A stretch of 64,000 nucleotides of DNA, from contig NZ_CP138918.1 of assembly GCF_047123305.1 (NCBI RefSeq), positions 3,348,001-3,412,000 of the forward strand, written 5' to 3'. The position numbers and the translations under genes are program-made. The notes beneath the pieces were generated by a model. It made no database searches, was not told the DNA's origin, and was given only the letters and a program-made list of their open reading frames with translations. This DNA comes from Thalassobius sp047123305. GTDB taxonomy: Bacteria > Pseudomonadota > Alphaproteobacteria > Rhodobacterales > Rhodobacteraceae. This document shows positions 7,919 through 16,023 of this stretch, one piece after another. Within the stretch, counting starts at the first letter, position 1. The number at the start of each line of letters is the position of its first letter.

Positions 7919-8686
7919 TTAAGCTTCGGCGCCTTCGGCAGCGGCTTCTTCAACCATGCCTTCTTCCAGCGCCCCCAGGTCAACGCCAGCGGCGTCCATC
8001 TGAGCCGACATGCCGTCGAGGGCAGCGCGGCTGACCAGGTCGGTGTACAGAGCGATGGCGCGGGCTGCGTCGTCGTTGCCGGGGATGATGTAATCAACAC
8101 CAGAAGGCGAGCAGTTGGTGTCCACAACAGCCACAACCGGGATACCCAGCTTGTTGGCTTCTGCGATGGCCAGGGCTTCTTTTTTAACGTCGATGACGAA
8201 CAGCAGATCAGGAACGCCGCCCATTTCACGGATACCGCCCAGCGAAGCCTGCAGCTTGCCCTGGTCACGTTCCATGTTCAGACGCTCTTTCTTGGTCAGG
8301 CCTTCTGCGCCCGATGCCAGCTTCTCGTCGATCTCTTTCAGACGGTTGATCGACTGCGAAACGGTCTGCCAGTTGGTCAGCGTGCCGCCCAGCCAACGGT
8401 GGTTCATGTAGTACTGTGCGCATTTCTCAGCGGCTTCAGCAACCGGGCCAGCGGCCTGACGCTTGGTGCCAACGAACAGAACACGGCCGCCTTTGGCAAC
8501 GGTGTCACGTACAGCTTTCAGAGCCTGGTCCAGCAGCGGAACAGTCTGGGTCAGGTCCATGATGTGGATGCCGTTGCGCGAGCCGTAGATATACGGACCC
8601 ATGCGGGGGTTCCAACGCTGGGTCTGGTGACCAAAGTGAACGCCGGCTTCAAGCAGCTGGCGCAGAGTGAATTCAGGAAGAGCCAT
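7919..8686 (-). CDS. rpsB: 30S ribosomal protein S2
   Basis: The 255-residue protein begins MALPEFTLRQLLEAGVHFGH, the classic S2 start, and carries QRWNPRMGPYIYG, the GGRVLFVGTKRQA segment and LFVIDVKKEALAIAEA. The open frame extends 60 codons further upstream, but that stretch has no S2 similarity and contains the promoter and leader; ATG 8686 with an AAAGGAAT ribosome site is the start. The C-terminal tail rich in Glu and Ala is typical of alphaproteobacterial S2. It heads the rpsB-tsf operon. Confidence 0.98.
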   Translation of the reverse strand: MALPEFTLRQLLEAGVHFGHQTQRWNPRMGPYIYGSRNGIHIMDLTQTVPLLDQALKAVRDTVAKGGRVLFVGTKRQAAGPVAEAAEKCAQYYMNHRWLGGTLTNWQTVSQSINRLKEIDEKLASGAEGLTKKERLNMERDQGKLQASLGGIREMGGVPDLLFVIDVKKEALAIAEANKLGIPVVAVVDTNCSPSGVDYIIPGNDDAARAIALYTDLVSRAALDGMSAQMDAAGVDLGALEEGMVEEAAAEGAEA

Positions 8687-8802
8687 TCTCTTATTCCTTT
8701 CCGGTTTGTACCTAAGCGGGGCTTTCAAGGGCATGTGCCCAACCGGCGGACCGTTACAGGATGTCTCCCTGCAAGGCCCAACCCCGCCTGTGAAGTGCCG
8801 CG

Positions 8803-8831
8803 CGTATAGACGGGAATTAGAAGGGTGGCAA
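8803..8831 (-). promoter_or_regulatory. Sigma-70-type promoter of rpsB
   Basis: Reading the minus strand, TTGCCA (8826-8831) and TATACG (8803-8808) are separated by exactly 17 bp. Transcription would start near 8796, giving a leader of about 110 nt before rpsB, long enough to hold an S2 autoregulatory structure. Confidence 0.6.
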
Positions 8832-9039
8832 GGACTATCGGACAGGAAACGCCAAGTTTTCCGCAATGCGCCCGCGCGAGGTGTTTTCCACCACTTGAGC
8901 CTGCCGGAAATCTCTCTATGGTGTGACGCTTCGCCTGCTGACTGCTACAACAGATCCAACAGTCAAACCAGCGGAAAGGGAGCGTGGCAAGACCGCGCCG
9001 ACCCTTAGCTTGAACATCATAGTCTAGGTGACAACAGGC
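8832..9039. other. Upstream region shared by rpsB and psuK
   Basis: About 208 bp between the rpsB promoter and psuK. No gene, strong hairpin or clear promoter for psuK was recognised beyond an AGGTG ribosome site at 9026-9030. Confidence 0.4.
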
Positions 9040-9945
9040 ATGGATCAACCAACTGATATGAAACAACAAATCCTGTGCATTGGCTCCGTCCTTTGGGACG
9101 TTGTGGGCCGTGCGACAATTGCGATGCGGGCCGGTTCGGATGTGCCGGGTCGGATTGAGCGGATCCCCGGCGGGGTGGCGCTGAACATTGCCATGGCGCT
9201 GGGGCGCTTTGGCCTGAACCCTTCGGCACTGACCGCGATTGGCCGCGACCCAGAGGGCGAAGAGCTGATGGCGGCCTGTGGCCGTCTGGGGGTGTCGACC
9301 GAACACGCCTATCGCTCCGACGATCTGCCCACTGATCAATATATGGCCATTGAAGGCGCCAACGGGTTGATCGCCGCCATTGCGGATGCCCATTCGCTGG
9401 AGGCCGCCGGCCCACGCATTCTGACGCCGCTGATTGAGGGGCCGCTTGGCACCCGTGCGGCGCCGTTTGAAGGGCTGATTGCGCTGGATGGCAACCTGAC
9501 CCACGCGCTGCTGGAAGAGATTGCCACCGATGCGGCCTTTGCCAAGGCGGACCTGCGGGTTGCCCCCGCCTCACCCGGCAAGGCCGAACGGCTGGCCCCC
9601 TTCCTGCGCCATTCCCGTGCGGTGCTTTATGTGAACCTCGAAGAGGCGGGGCTGCTGTGCCAGCGCACCTTTGAAAACTCCGAAGCGGCCGCCGCCGCCC
9701 TCATCGAGCGCGGCGCCAAGCGGGCATTGGTCACCAATGGGGCCAAGCCCTGTTCTGATGGCACCGCCGCTGGCGTCATCACCGCCTGCCCGCCCGAAGT
9801 GCTGGTCACCCGCATCACCGGCGCAGGTGACACCTTTATGGCCGCTCATATGGCCGCCGAACTGTCTGGCATGACCCGTGAGGCCGCGCTGGAACGCGCC
9901 CTGCATGCCGCCGCAATCTACGTCTCCGGAGAACTCCCCGCATGA
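9040..9945 (+). CDS. psuK: PfkB-family kinase, probable pseudouridine kinase
   Basis: The 301-residue protein belongs to the PfkB/ribokinase family: GGVALNIAMALGRFGL near the N-terminus and the C-terminal anion-hole motif TGAGDTFMAA with the catalytic aspartate at about residue 264. The next gene, overlapping by four bases, is a pseudouridine-5'-phosphate glycosidase, so phosphorylation of pseudouridine to its 5'-phosphate is the natural role. ATG 9040 is preferred because AGGTG lies nine bases upstream; GTG 9028 and ATG 9058 are alternatives. No nucleoside transporter is adjacent. Function rests mainly on the neighbour, since PfkB kinases share motifs across many sugars. Confidence 0.85.
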   Translation: MDQPTDMKQQILCIGSVLWDVVGRATIAMRAGSDVPGRIERIPGGVALNIAMALGRFGLNPSALTAIGRDPEGEELMAACGRLGVSTEHAYRSDDLPTDQYMAIEGANGLIAAIADAHSLEAAGPRILTPLIEGPLGTRAAPFEGLIALDGNLTHALLEEIATDAAFAKADLRVAPASPGKAERLAPFLRHSRAVLYVNLEEAGLLCQRTFENSEAAAAALIERGAKRALVTNGAKPCSDGTAAGVITACPPEVLVTRITGAGDTFMAAHMAAELSGMTREAALERALHAAAIYVSGELPA

Positions 9946-10847
9946 GCCTGAAACCTGTACTCAGCCCCGAAGTTGCCGCCGCTCAAGCGGAGGGCAAAGC
10001 CATTGTGGCGCTGGAAAGCACCATTATCACCCACGGGATGCCCTATCCGCAGAACCTCGAAACCGCCCGCCGGGTGGAGGATGAGGTGCGCAACGCAGGC
10101 GCCGTGCCCGCGACCATCGCCGTGCTGGACGGCACGCTGCACGCGGGTCTGACCGATGCCCAGCTGGAAGCACTGGCGCAGGCCAAGGATGTGGCCAAGA
10201 TCAGCCGCGCCGATATGGCCGTGATCATGGCGCAGGGCCGCACCGGCGCCACCACTGTGGCCGCCACCATGATTGCCGCGCATCTGGCTGGCATCCACGT
10301 CTTTGCCACCGGCGGCATTGGCGGCGTGCATAAAGGCGCCGAAGACAGCTTCGACATCTCCGCCGATCTGCTGGAATTGGCCGCCACCCCGGTGACCGTT
10401 ATCGCGGCGGGCGCCAAGGCGATCCTCGATGTGCCGAAAACGCTGGAAGTGCTGGAAACTCAAGGTGTTCCGGTCATCACCTATGGTCAGGACAGCTTCC
10501 CGGCCTTCTGGTCTGCCACCTCGCCGCTGGCCTCGCCCCTGCGGATGGACGCAGCTGCGGAAATGGCGAAAGCCCATCAGATGCGGGGCCAGCTGGGCCT
10601 GCCCGGCGGGCAGCTGATTGCCAACCCAATCCCGGCAGCCGCCGAAATCCCGCAGGCAGAGATGAACCCGATCATCGATGCCGCCACCGCAGAGGCCGAG
10701 GAAAAAGGCATCAAAGGCAAAGAGGTCACGCCCTTCCTGTTGCAACGCATCTTTGAGCTGACCGAGGGCAAATCGCTGGAGGCCAACATTGCGCTGGTCC
10801 TCAACAACGCCCGTCTGGCCAGCGCCATTGCGCGCGAAATGGTCTGA
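9942..10847 (+). CDS. psuG: Pseudouridine-5'-phosphate glycosidase
   Basis: This 301-residue enzyme cleaves the C-glycosidic bond of pseudouridine 5'-phosphate to uracil and ribose 5-phosphate. Family signatures include VALESTIITHGMPYPQN at the N-terminus, the metal- and phosphate-site segments ATIAVLDGTLHAGLT and KISRADMAV, VFATGGIGGVHKGAE, and NPIPAAAEIP toward the C-terminus. The length matches characterised homologues. Its start overlaps the psuK stop (ATGA), giving a two-gene catabolic operon for tRNA/rRNA-derived pseudouridine. Confidence 0.95.
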   Translation: MSLKPVLSPEVAAAQAEGKAIVALESTIITHGMPYPQNLETARRVEDEVRNAGAVPATIAVLDGTLHAGLTDAQLEALAQAKDVAKISRADMAVIMAQGRTGATTVAATMIAAHLAGIHVFATGGIGGVHKGAEDSFDISADLLELAATPVTVIAAGAKAILDVPKTLEVLETQGVPVITYGQDSFPAFWSATSPLASPLRMDAAAEMAKAHQMRGQLGLPGGQLIANPIPAAAEIPQAEMNPIIDAATAEAEEKGIKGKEVTPFLLQRIFELTEGKSLEANIALVLNNARLASAIAREMV

Positions 10848-10965
10848 TCCAGCCCCAAATCAGCGGTTTTCCCCCTGCATCGTGCTTGCGACACTGCAAG
10901 TCATTGTGATGTGGGGGTAAAGCCCCTAGATAGGCTTTAACCTTGTTTTCAGACACCTATCGCCC

Positions 10966-11652
10966 ATGACCACACCTTTTGACGAAGACCTTCCAAAACC
11001 GCGCAAGCCGGGGCTGTTTGCACGGCTGCGTTCGTCGTTTCTGACCGGTATTGTGGTGATTGCCCCTGTCGGGCTGACGATCTGGTTCATCTGGAGCGTT
11101 GCGGGCTGGGTGGATGGCTTTGTGCTACCGCTGGTGCCGGAACGGTTCAAACCCGAACCCTATATCGGCATCAACCTGCGCGGCGTCGGGATCCTGTTCT
11201 TCCTGGTCTTCACGGTGTTGGTTGGCTGGGTGGCCAAAGGGCTGATGGGCCGCTCGTTGATCCGCTTCGCCGAAAGTCTGGTGCGGCGAATGCCGGTGGT
11301 TCGCTCGATCTATTCCGGTGTCAAACAGATCGCCGAAACCGTCTTTGCCCAATCCGAACGGTCGTTTGAACGCGCCTGCCTGATCGAATATCCGCGCAAA
11401 GGCATCTGGGCGATTGGTTTTGTCTCGACCGAGGCCAAGGGTGAGGTGGCCGCGCGCGCGGGCGGGGATGACAATGACCTGCTCAGCATTTTTGTGCCCA
11501 CCACGCCAAACCCAACCTCTGGGTTCCTGCTCTACTTCCCACGCAAAGACGTGATGGAGCTGGACATGAGTGTGGAGGATGCGGCGAAACTGGTGATCTC
11601 GGCCGGGTTGGTCTACCCCAACGGCAAAGATCCCAGCAAGCCGTCCAAATAA
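10966..11652 (+). CDS. DUF502 family membrane protein
   Basis: The 228-residue protein has two predicted transmembrane helices (about 28-50 and 72-92) after a basic N-terminus, followed by the DUF502 signatures RMPVVRSIYSGVKQI and VPTTPNPTSGFLLYFP. It is expected in the inner membrane with a cytoplasmic C-terminal domain. Its biochemical role is not known. The coding end lies 9 bp from the convergent patatin gene, and no terminator separates them. It is common in alphaproteobacteria as a single gene. Confidence 0.88.
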   Translation: MTTPFDEDLPKPRKPGLFARLRSSFLTGIVVIAPVGLTIWFIWSVAGWVDGFVLPLVPERFKPEPYIGINLRGVGILFFLVFTVLVGWVAKGLMGRSLIRFAESLVRRMPVVRSIYSGVKQIAETVFAQSERSFERACLIEYPRKGIWAIGFVSTEAKGEVAARAGGDDNDLLSIFVPTTPNPTSGFLLYFPRKDVMELDMSVEDAAKLVISAGLVYPNGKDPSKPSK

Positions 11653-11661
11653 CCCCAGATC

Positions 11662-12699
11662 CTAGTCGTCGAACATCGCCTGCAAATCCACGCTACTGCG
11701 TTGATTGAGATCGTCAAAATGGGTGGCAAGGAAAGTTTCCGCCGCCTGACGTCCCGCAGCCTTTAGCCGGGCCAGCACCACCGGGCTTGGCACCAGTTTG
11801 GTCATCACCGACAGGTCGTTCATCAAAGCATTGTCAGCAATCATATGCACCCGTGCCCGCGCCAAACCATCCTGCCGATCGGGATCCAGATCCAGCGACT
11901 GGGCATAGGCGATCACCCGCAGTTCGCGCAGCAGCGAGGAGTTGAAGCTGATCTCATTGATCCGATTGTTGATCTGCTGCGGGGTCACTGGCAGATCTGC
12001 GCGGTCTAGCGGATTGATATTGACCACCACAATATCGTCTGGCAAGCCACTGTAAAACAACGGAAAAAGCGCTGGATTGCCGGAATATCCACCGTCCCAG
12101 AACGCCTCTTCTTCGCCGGTTTCGGGATCCCGTAATTGCACCGCCTGGAACATCGTTGGCAGGCAGGCCGAAGCCAGCAGAACCTCTGTCGAAATCTCTG
12201 TGCCAGAGAAGATCCGCACCTTGCCGCTGCGCACATTGGTTGCCCCGACAAATAGAGCAGGACCGCAGCTGTCACAGACCTTGTCGTAATCAAAAGCCTC
12301 GGCCACCGGGGTCAACGGGTTCTGATAGAACGGTCCAAAACTGTAGGGCGAGGTTAGGCGCGACAGCGATTCCGCAAAAGTGAACGGCAGCGCATATTCC
12401 ATTGCAGCACTGATTGCGCCGGTGTCAGGGGCAAACCCGGTCAGCCAAGAGGTCAGACGCATATCCTGAACCGCCCCCAACTGTTGCCACAGCCAGTCAA
12501 GCCGCTCTTTTGCACCGCGACGCCCCGCCTCAACCCAACCGGATTTCAACGCAGCCCCGTTCATCGCACCCGCAGACGCGCCCGAAATCCCTGCAATCTC
12601 CAGCCGCTCATCTTCCAGCAGCCGGTCCAGTACACCCCAGGTAAAGGCGCCATGAGCACCGCCGCCCTGAAGGGCCAAGTTGATCCGTTTGACCGTCAT
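11662..12699 (-). CDS. Patatin-like phospholipase / hydrolase
   Basis: The 345-residue protein has the patatin catalytic set: oxyanion loop GGGAHGAF (12-19), nucleophile elbow GASAG with Ser42, and the aspartate of DGGY at about residue 202, forming a Ser-Asp dyad. It should hydrolyse an acyl ester, either phospholipid or another lipid. There is no signal peptide, so it is likely cytoplasmic. It lies 76 bp downstream of 3-hydroxybutyrate dehydrogenase in the same direction, which suggests an operon and raises the possibility that it acts on intracellular polyhydroxybutyrate or its oligomers; this is inferred from context. Confidence 0.87.
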   Translation of the reverse strand: MTVKRINLALQGGGAHGAFTWGVLDRLLEDERLEIAGISGASAGAMNGAALKSGWVEAGRRGAKERLDWLWQQLGAVQDMRLTSWLTGFAPDTGAISAAMEYALPFTFAESLSRLTSPYSFGPFYQNPLTPVAEAFDYDKVCDSCGPALFVGATNVRSGKVRIFSGTEISTEVLLASACLPTMFQAVQLRDPETGEEEAFWDGGYSGNPALFPLFYSGLPDDIVVVNINPLDRADLPVTPQQINNRINEISFNSSLLRELRVIAYAQSLDLDPDRQDGLARARVHMIADNALMNDLSVMTKLVPSPVVLARLKAAGRQAAETFLATHFDDLNQRSSVDLQAMFDD

Positions 12700-12775
12700 T
12701 GCCCTGTCCGCCTGATGTCACTGCCCCATATGCCACAGCCTATGGGCCTGATATTGCGCCGAGGTAAAGAAATCC

Positions 12776-13549
12776 TTACAGCGCCGTCCAGCCGCCATCG
12801 ACCGAGATCGAGGTGCCAGTGATCTGGCTGGCCGTCTCCGAGCACAGGAAGACCGTGGTGCCGCCCACCTGTTCAACACTGGCGAACTGTTTGGAGGGCT
12901 GGCGTTCCAGCAGGATCTTTTCAACCACATCTTCCCGGCTCATGTTGTACTTCGCCATTGTATCGGGGATCTGCGCCTCGATCAGCGGGGTGGCCACATA
13001 GCCGGGACAGATGGCGTTGCAGGTGATGTCTTCCCGCGCGGTTTCCAGTGCCGTCACCTTGGTCAGCCCCACCACACCGTGTTTTGCCGCCACATAGGCC
13101 GATTTGAACGGCGACGCCGTCAACCTGTGGGCCGAGGCAATGTTGACCACCCTGCCCCAACCAGCCTTGCGCATCATCGGCAGCGCCGCCGCCGTGGTAT
13201 GAAACGCCGAGGACATGTTGATCGCGATGATGGCATCCCATTTTTCCGCAGAAAACTCGGGGATCGGGGCAACATGCTGAATACCGGCGTTGTTGACCAG
13301 GATGTCACAGGCGCCCGATTTTTCGACCAGGGCGCGACAGGCATCGGCCTTGGACATATCAGCCTGAATGTAGCGTGCAGTGACGCCAAACTCTTCGCCG
13401 AGCGCTGCGGCCAGCGCGTGATCCTCATCGCGATCGGTAAAAGAGTTCAGCACCACATCGGCCCCGGCCCGCGCCAGTTCCCGCGCCACACCCAAACCAA
13501 TCCCCGAATTCGATCCGGTGATTACCGCCGTTTTGCCCTGCAATGTCAT
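12776..13549 (-). CDS. bdhA: D-3-hydroxybutyrate dehydrogenase
   Basis: A 257-residue classical short-chain dehydrogenase that interconverts 3-hydroxybutyrate and acetoacetate with NAD. It has the nucleotide-binding TGSNSGIG (11-18), NNAG (about 86-89) and the catalytic Ser139, Tyr152 and Lys156 in NIASAHRL and AYVAAKHG. Features typical of the bacterial BdhA subgroup are NAGIQHVAPIPEF, HRLTASPFKSAYVAAKHGVVG and the C-terminal VDGGWTAL. It probably works in polyhydroxybutyrate or ketone-body turnover together with the downstream patatin gene. Confidence 0.93.
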   Translation of the reverse strand: MTLQGKTAVITGSNSGIGLGVARELARAGADVVLNSFTDRDEDHALAAALGEEFGVTARYIQADMSKADACRALVEKSGACDILVNNAGIQHVAPIPEFSAEKWDAIIAINMSSAFHTTAAALPMMRKAGWGRVVNIASAHRLTASPFKSAYVAAKHGVVGLTKVTALETAREDITCNAICPGYVATPLIEAQIPDTMAKYNMSREDVVEKILLERQPSKQFASVEQVGGTTVFLCSETASQITGTSISVDGGWTAL

Positions 13550-13723
13550 CTGCTCTTCCCTTGCCTCGCGTCGAAATATCGTTTTGCAGGCGCAGCATAA
13601 CCCTCAAACGGGCCCTATGCGAGTCAGCAGAACTACGCAGATGGGGTTCGAAACGGGGATGATTCGCCTTTGAACTGCAACAGGCCGAGACCGGGTAAAA
13701 TCCAGAAAAACCTGAGAGAAAGC

Positions 13724-13801
13724 CAAAAAAAAACGCCGGCACAAGGCCGGCGTAAAGTTATTGAGGCAGGTTTCATACAGGCAAGAAACCTATCGAGCAG
13801 T
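13724..13801 (-). ncRNA. Candidate small RNA with own promoter and terminator
   Basis: No minus-strand gene exists upstream of a textbook terminator here, yet all parts of a short transcript are present. The terminator stem ACGCCGGC/GCCGGCGT (13733-13740, 13746-13753, 5-base loop) is followed on the minus strand by at least eight T residues. A second stem AGGTTTC/GAAACCT (13785-13791 with 13768-13774) precedes it. Upstream, TTGGAA and TATAAA are 17 bp apart, placing the start near 13801, for an RNA of about 77 nt. The two-hairpin form with a terminal U-run is typical of Hfq-binding sRNAs, and hfq is in this window. The family is not recognised. Confidence 0.6.
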
Positions 13802-13807
13802 AACCCC

Positions 13808-13836
13808 TTTATAAGCAAAACGCCGCCAGCTTCCAA
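13808..13836 (-). promoter_or_regulatory. Promoter of the sRNA candidate
   Basis: On the minus strand, TTGGAA at 13831-13836 and TATAAA at 13808-13813 are separated by exactly 17 bp, close to the sigma-70 consensus. The rest of the 365-bp gap between bdhA and the peptide-binding gene shows no other clear element. Confidence 0.55.
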
Positions 13837-13914
13837 GCTAAAAAATTGTAATGAGATGAATCGCGTTTTAGGCTAAGTATAAAGAAAATAAGGCAGAGTA
13901 GGATTGTTGCCAGA

Positions 13915-15729
13915 ATGCGACCAGTTATTTTCCCCCGATTGAAGCAGGCCACCAGCGCCGCAGCACTTGTTTTGTTGGCCTCCACCGCACAAGCGGAACC
14001 ACAGCACGGGATCGCAATGTACGGCGATCCAGCGTTGCCGGCAGATTACACCGCACTTCCTTACGCAAACGTCAATGCACCCCAAGGTGGTTCGTTTGTC
14101 GAAGGCAACACAGGTGGTTTCGACTCTCTGAACCCGTTTATCCGCAAAGGCACCGTGCCTTGGCAGCTGCGGTTCTTCATTTCCGAATCACTCATGGGGC
14201 GCAGCTGGGACGAACCCTTCACCCTTTACGGGCTGCTGGCAGAATCCATCGAAGTGCCCGAAGACCGCTCCTGGGTCGAGTTCACCCTGCGCCCTGAGGC
14301 AAAATTCAGCGACGGCAGCCCGGTCACTGTTGAGGATGTGATTTGGTCCTATGAAACGCTTGGTACCGAAGGCCACCCGCGCTACCGCGGCTTCTGGGGC
14401 AAGGTCGACAAGATCGAACAGACCGGCGACCGCTCTGTAAAGATCAGCTTTAACGTCGAGGACCGCGAGCTGGCGCTGATCGCCGGCATGCGCCCGATCC
14501 TGAAGAAATCCCAATGGGAAGAGATTGGTCTGACCGGCGGTGACCTGAACGACATCCCGCTGACCTCGGCACCCTATGTGGTTGAGGACTATGAGGGCGG
14601 CCGCTACGTCTCGCTCAAGCGGAACCCGGATTATTGGGGCAAGGATCTGGCCTTCAAACAAGGCTCATCGAACTTCGACGAGCTGAGGATCGAGTTCTTT
14701 GGCGATCAGGCAGTGCTGTTCGAAGCCTTTAAGGCGGGCGAGCTGAACTTCTACCGCGAAGGCAATGCGGAAAAATGGGCCAGCCAATATGATTTCCCCG
14801 CTGTGCAATCCGGCGAGATTGTCAAATCCGAAGTGGGTCATGAACGGCCCACCGGCATGGTCGGCTATGTGATGAATTCGCGTTCGCCGGTCTTTGCCGA
14901 CTGGCGTGTGCGCGAGGCGATGATCACCGCTTTCAACTTCACCTATGTGAATGAAACGGTAACCGGCGGCCGTCAGGAACGCATCGGGTCGTATTTCTCC
15001 AACTCACACCTCGGACTGCGCCCCGGCGCCGCTGAAGGCAAAACGCTGGAGCTGCTGCAAGGCTTCGGCGACCAGCTGCTGCCCGGCACCATCGAAGGCC
15101 TGACCCTGCCCGAAGGGGATGCCAGCCCGCGCAACCGCACTGACATCAAACGGGCAAGTGACCTGCTGGCCGAGGCCGGCTGGACCGTCACCGATGGCAA
15201 GATGATGGACGGTGAAGGCCGCCCGTTCACCTTTGAATCCGTGATCCGTCAGGGCGACAAAGAGGCCCAGACCATCATGGAGATCTACCGTGAAGCCCTC
15301 AGCCGTCTGGGCATCACGATGGAAATCACCCAGGTTGACAACGCCCAATTTGCCGAACGCCGCGACAAGCAGGACTTCGACATGATGCCCTATGTGCGCT
15401 ACCTGTCGCTAAGCCCGGGCAATGAGCAGAACCTCTACTGGGGCACCGCACAGGCCGACATCGAAGGTTCGCGCAACCTGATGGGCGTTAAATCCGAAGC
15501 GATCGACGCCACCATCAACGCCATGTTGACCGCCGCCAGCAGCGAAGATTTCACCGCCGCCACCCGCGCCTTGGACCGCCAGTTGATGGCCGGCCGCTAC
15601 GTCATCCCTCTCTGGGCCGGTGGCCCCAGCCGGATTGCACACGGGAAAGAGTTGCAATTCCCGCAAAACACCCCGATTTATGGGGACCGTATCGGCTGGA
15701 CGCCGGATCTGTGGTGGTCTGAGGAGTAA
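13915..15729 (+). CDS. Periplasmic peptide-binding protein (SBP family 5, YejA-like)
   Basis: The 604-residue protein starts with a signal peptide likely cleaved after AQA at residue 27 and is a family 5 extracellular solute-binding protein (FTLRPEAKFSDGSPVTVEDVIWSYE and YEGGRYVSLKRNPDYWG are diagnostic). The start HGIAMYGDPALPADYTALPY resembles YejA-type components of peptide/microcin C transporters. No permease or ATPase genes are beside it, so the rest of the transporter must be elsewhere. It is followed at 5 bp by a small lipoprotein gene. The divergently transcribed sRNA candidate lies just upstream. Confidence 0.88.
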   Translation: MRPVIFPRLKQATSAAALVLLASTAQAEPQHGIAMYGDPALPADYTALPYANVNAPQGGSFVEGNTGGFDSLNPFIRKGTVPWQLRFFISESLMGRSWDEPFTLYGLLAESIEVPEDRSWVEFTLRPEAKFSDGSPVTVEDVIWSYETLGTEGHPRYRGFWGKVDKIEQTGDRSVKISFNVEDRELALIAGMRPILKKSQWEEIGLTGGDLNDIPLTSAPYVVEDYEGGRYVSLKRNPDYWGKDLAFKQGSSNFDELRIEFFGDQAVLFEAFKAGELNFYREGNAEKWASQYDFPAVQSGEIVKSEVGHERPTGMVGYVMNSRSPVFADWRVREAMITAFNFTYVNETVTGGRQERIGSYFSNSHLGLRPGAAEGKTLELLQGFGDQLLPGTIEGLTLPEGDASPRNRTDIKRASDLLAEAGWTVTDGKMMDGEGRPFTFESVIRQGDKEAQTIMEIYREALSRLGITMEITQVDNAQFAERRDKQDFDMMPYVRYLSLSPGNEQNLYWGTAQADIEGSRNLMGVKSEAIDATINAMLTAASSEDFTAATRALDRQLMAGRYVIPLWAGGPSRIAHGKELQFPQNTPIYGDRIGWTPDLWWSEE

Positions 15730-15734
15730 ACTCC

Positions 15735-15848
15735 ATGAAAAAGCTCTTTGTCATTGCAACGCTCACCCTCCTGGCTGGCTGCGCCACAATAGAGGGCATC
15801 GGCCAGGATATCTCCGGCGGCTCACGCCGGGTACAGGGCTGGTTCTGA
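15735..15848 (+). CDS. Entericidin-like small lipoprotein (37 aa)
   Basis: A 37-codon gene begins with ATG 15735, five bases after the stop of the peptide-binding protein, with GAGGAG inside that stop region as ribosome site. The product has a lysine-starting signal sequence (MKKLFVIATLTLLAGC) ending in the lipobox LAGC, and a mature part ATIEGIGQDISGGSRRVQGW that matches the entericidin A/B pattern (G-x-G-x-D). It would be an outer- or inner-membrane anchored micro-lipoprotein. An intrinsic terminator follows, so it ends the transcript. Confidence 0.85.
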   Translation: MKKLFVIATLTLLAGCATIEGIGQDISGGSRRVQGWF

Positions 15849-15874
15849 GCAAATCGTGTAATTGCAGTGCACAG

Positions 15875-15900
15875 GCGGCCCTTCGGGGCCGCTTTTTGTT
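15875..15900 (+). terminator. Intrinsic terminator after the entericidin gene
   Basis: GCGGCCC and GGGCCGC form a 7-bp stem with a TTCG loop, followed by TTTTTGTT. Confidence 0.9.
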
Positions 15901-15930
15901 ACAACCCCTAAGCGGGTTCCGCCTCCGGCG

Positions 15931-15981
15931 GGGATATTTGACCCAAGAAGAAAGCCGCGTTTCATCTTGCCAAAACTACTC
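15931..15981. repeat. Repeated intergenic element, inverted copy pair
   Basis: A half-element GGGATATTTGACCCAAGAAG at 15931 faces an inverted related half TTCATCTTGCCAAAACTACT starting at 15961. Related halves occur at 21955-21976, 53610-53630 and as a near-perfect palindrome at 26507-26554. A GGGGGC-n-GCCCCC hairpin follows at 16001-16016. It lies between the terminator and the convergent XRE gene. Confidence 0.65.
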
Positions 15982-16023
15982 TGGGGGAACGCCAGAGGCG
16001 CGGGGGCAACGCCCCCAATTCGA

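Noticed and set aside
13633..13836. Short minus-strand frame of 67 codons (MEAGGVLLIKGLLLDRFL...)
   Set aside because: It runs through the terminator and promoter of the sRNA candidate and has no ribosome site.
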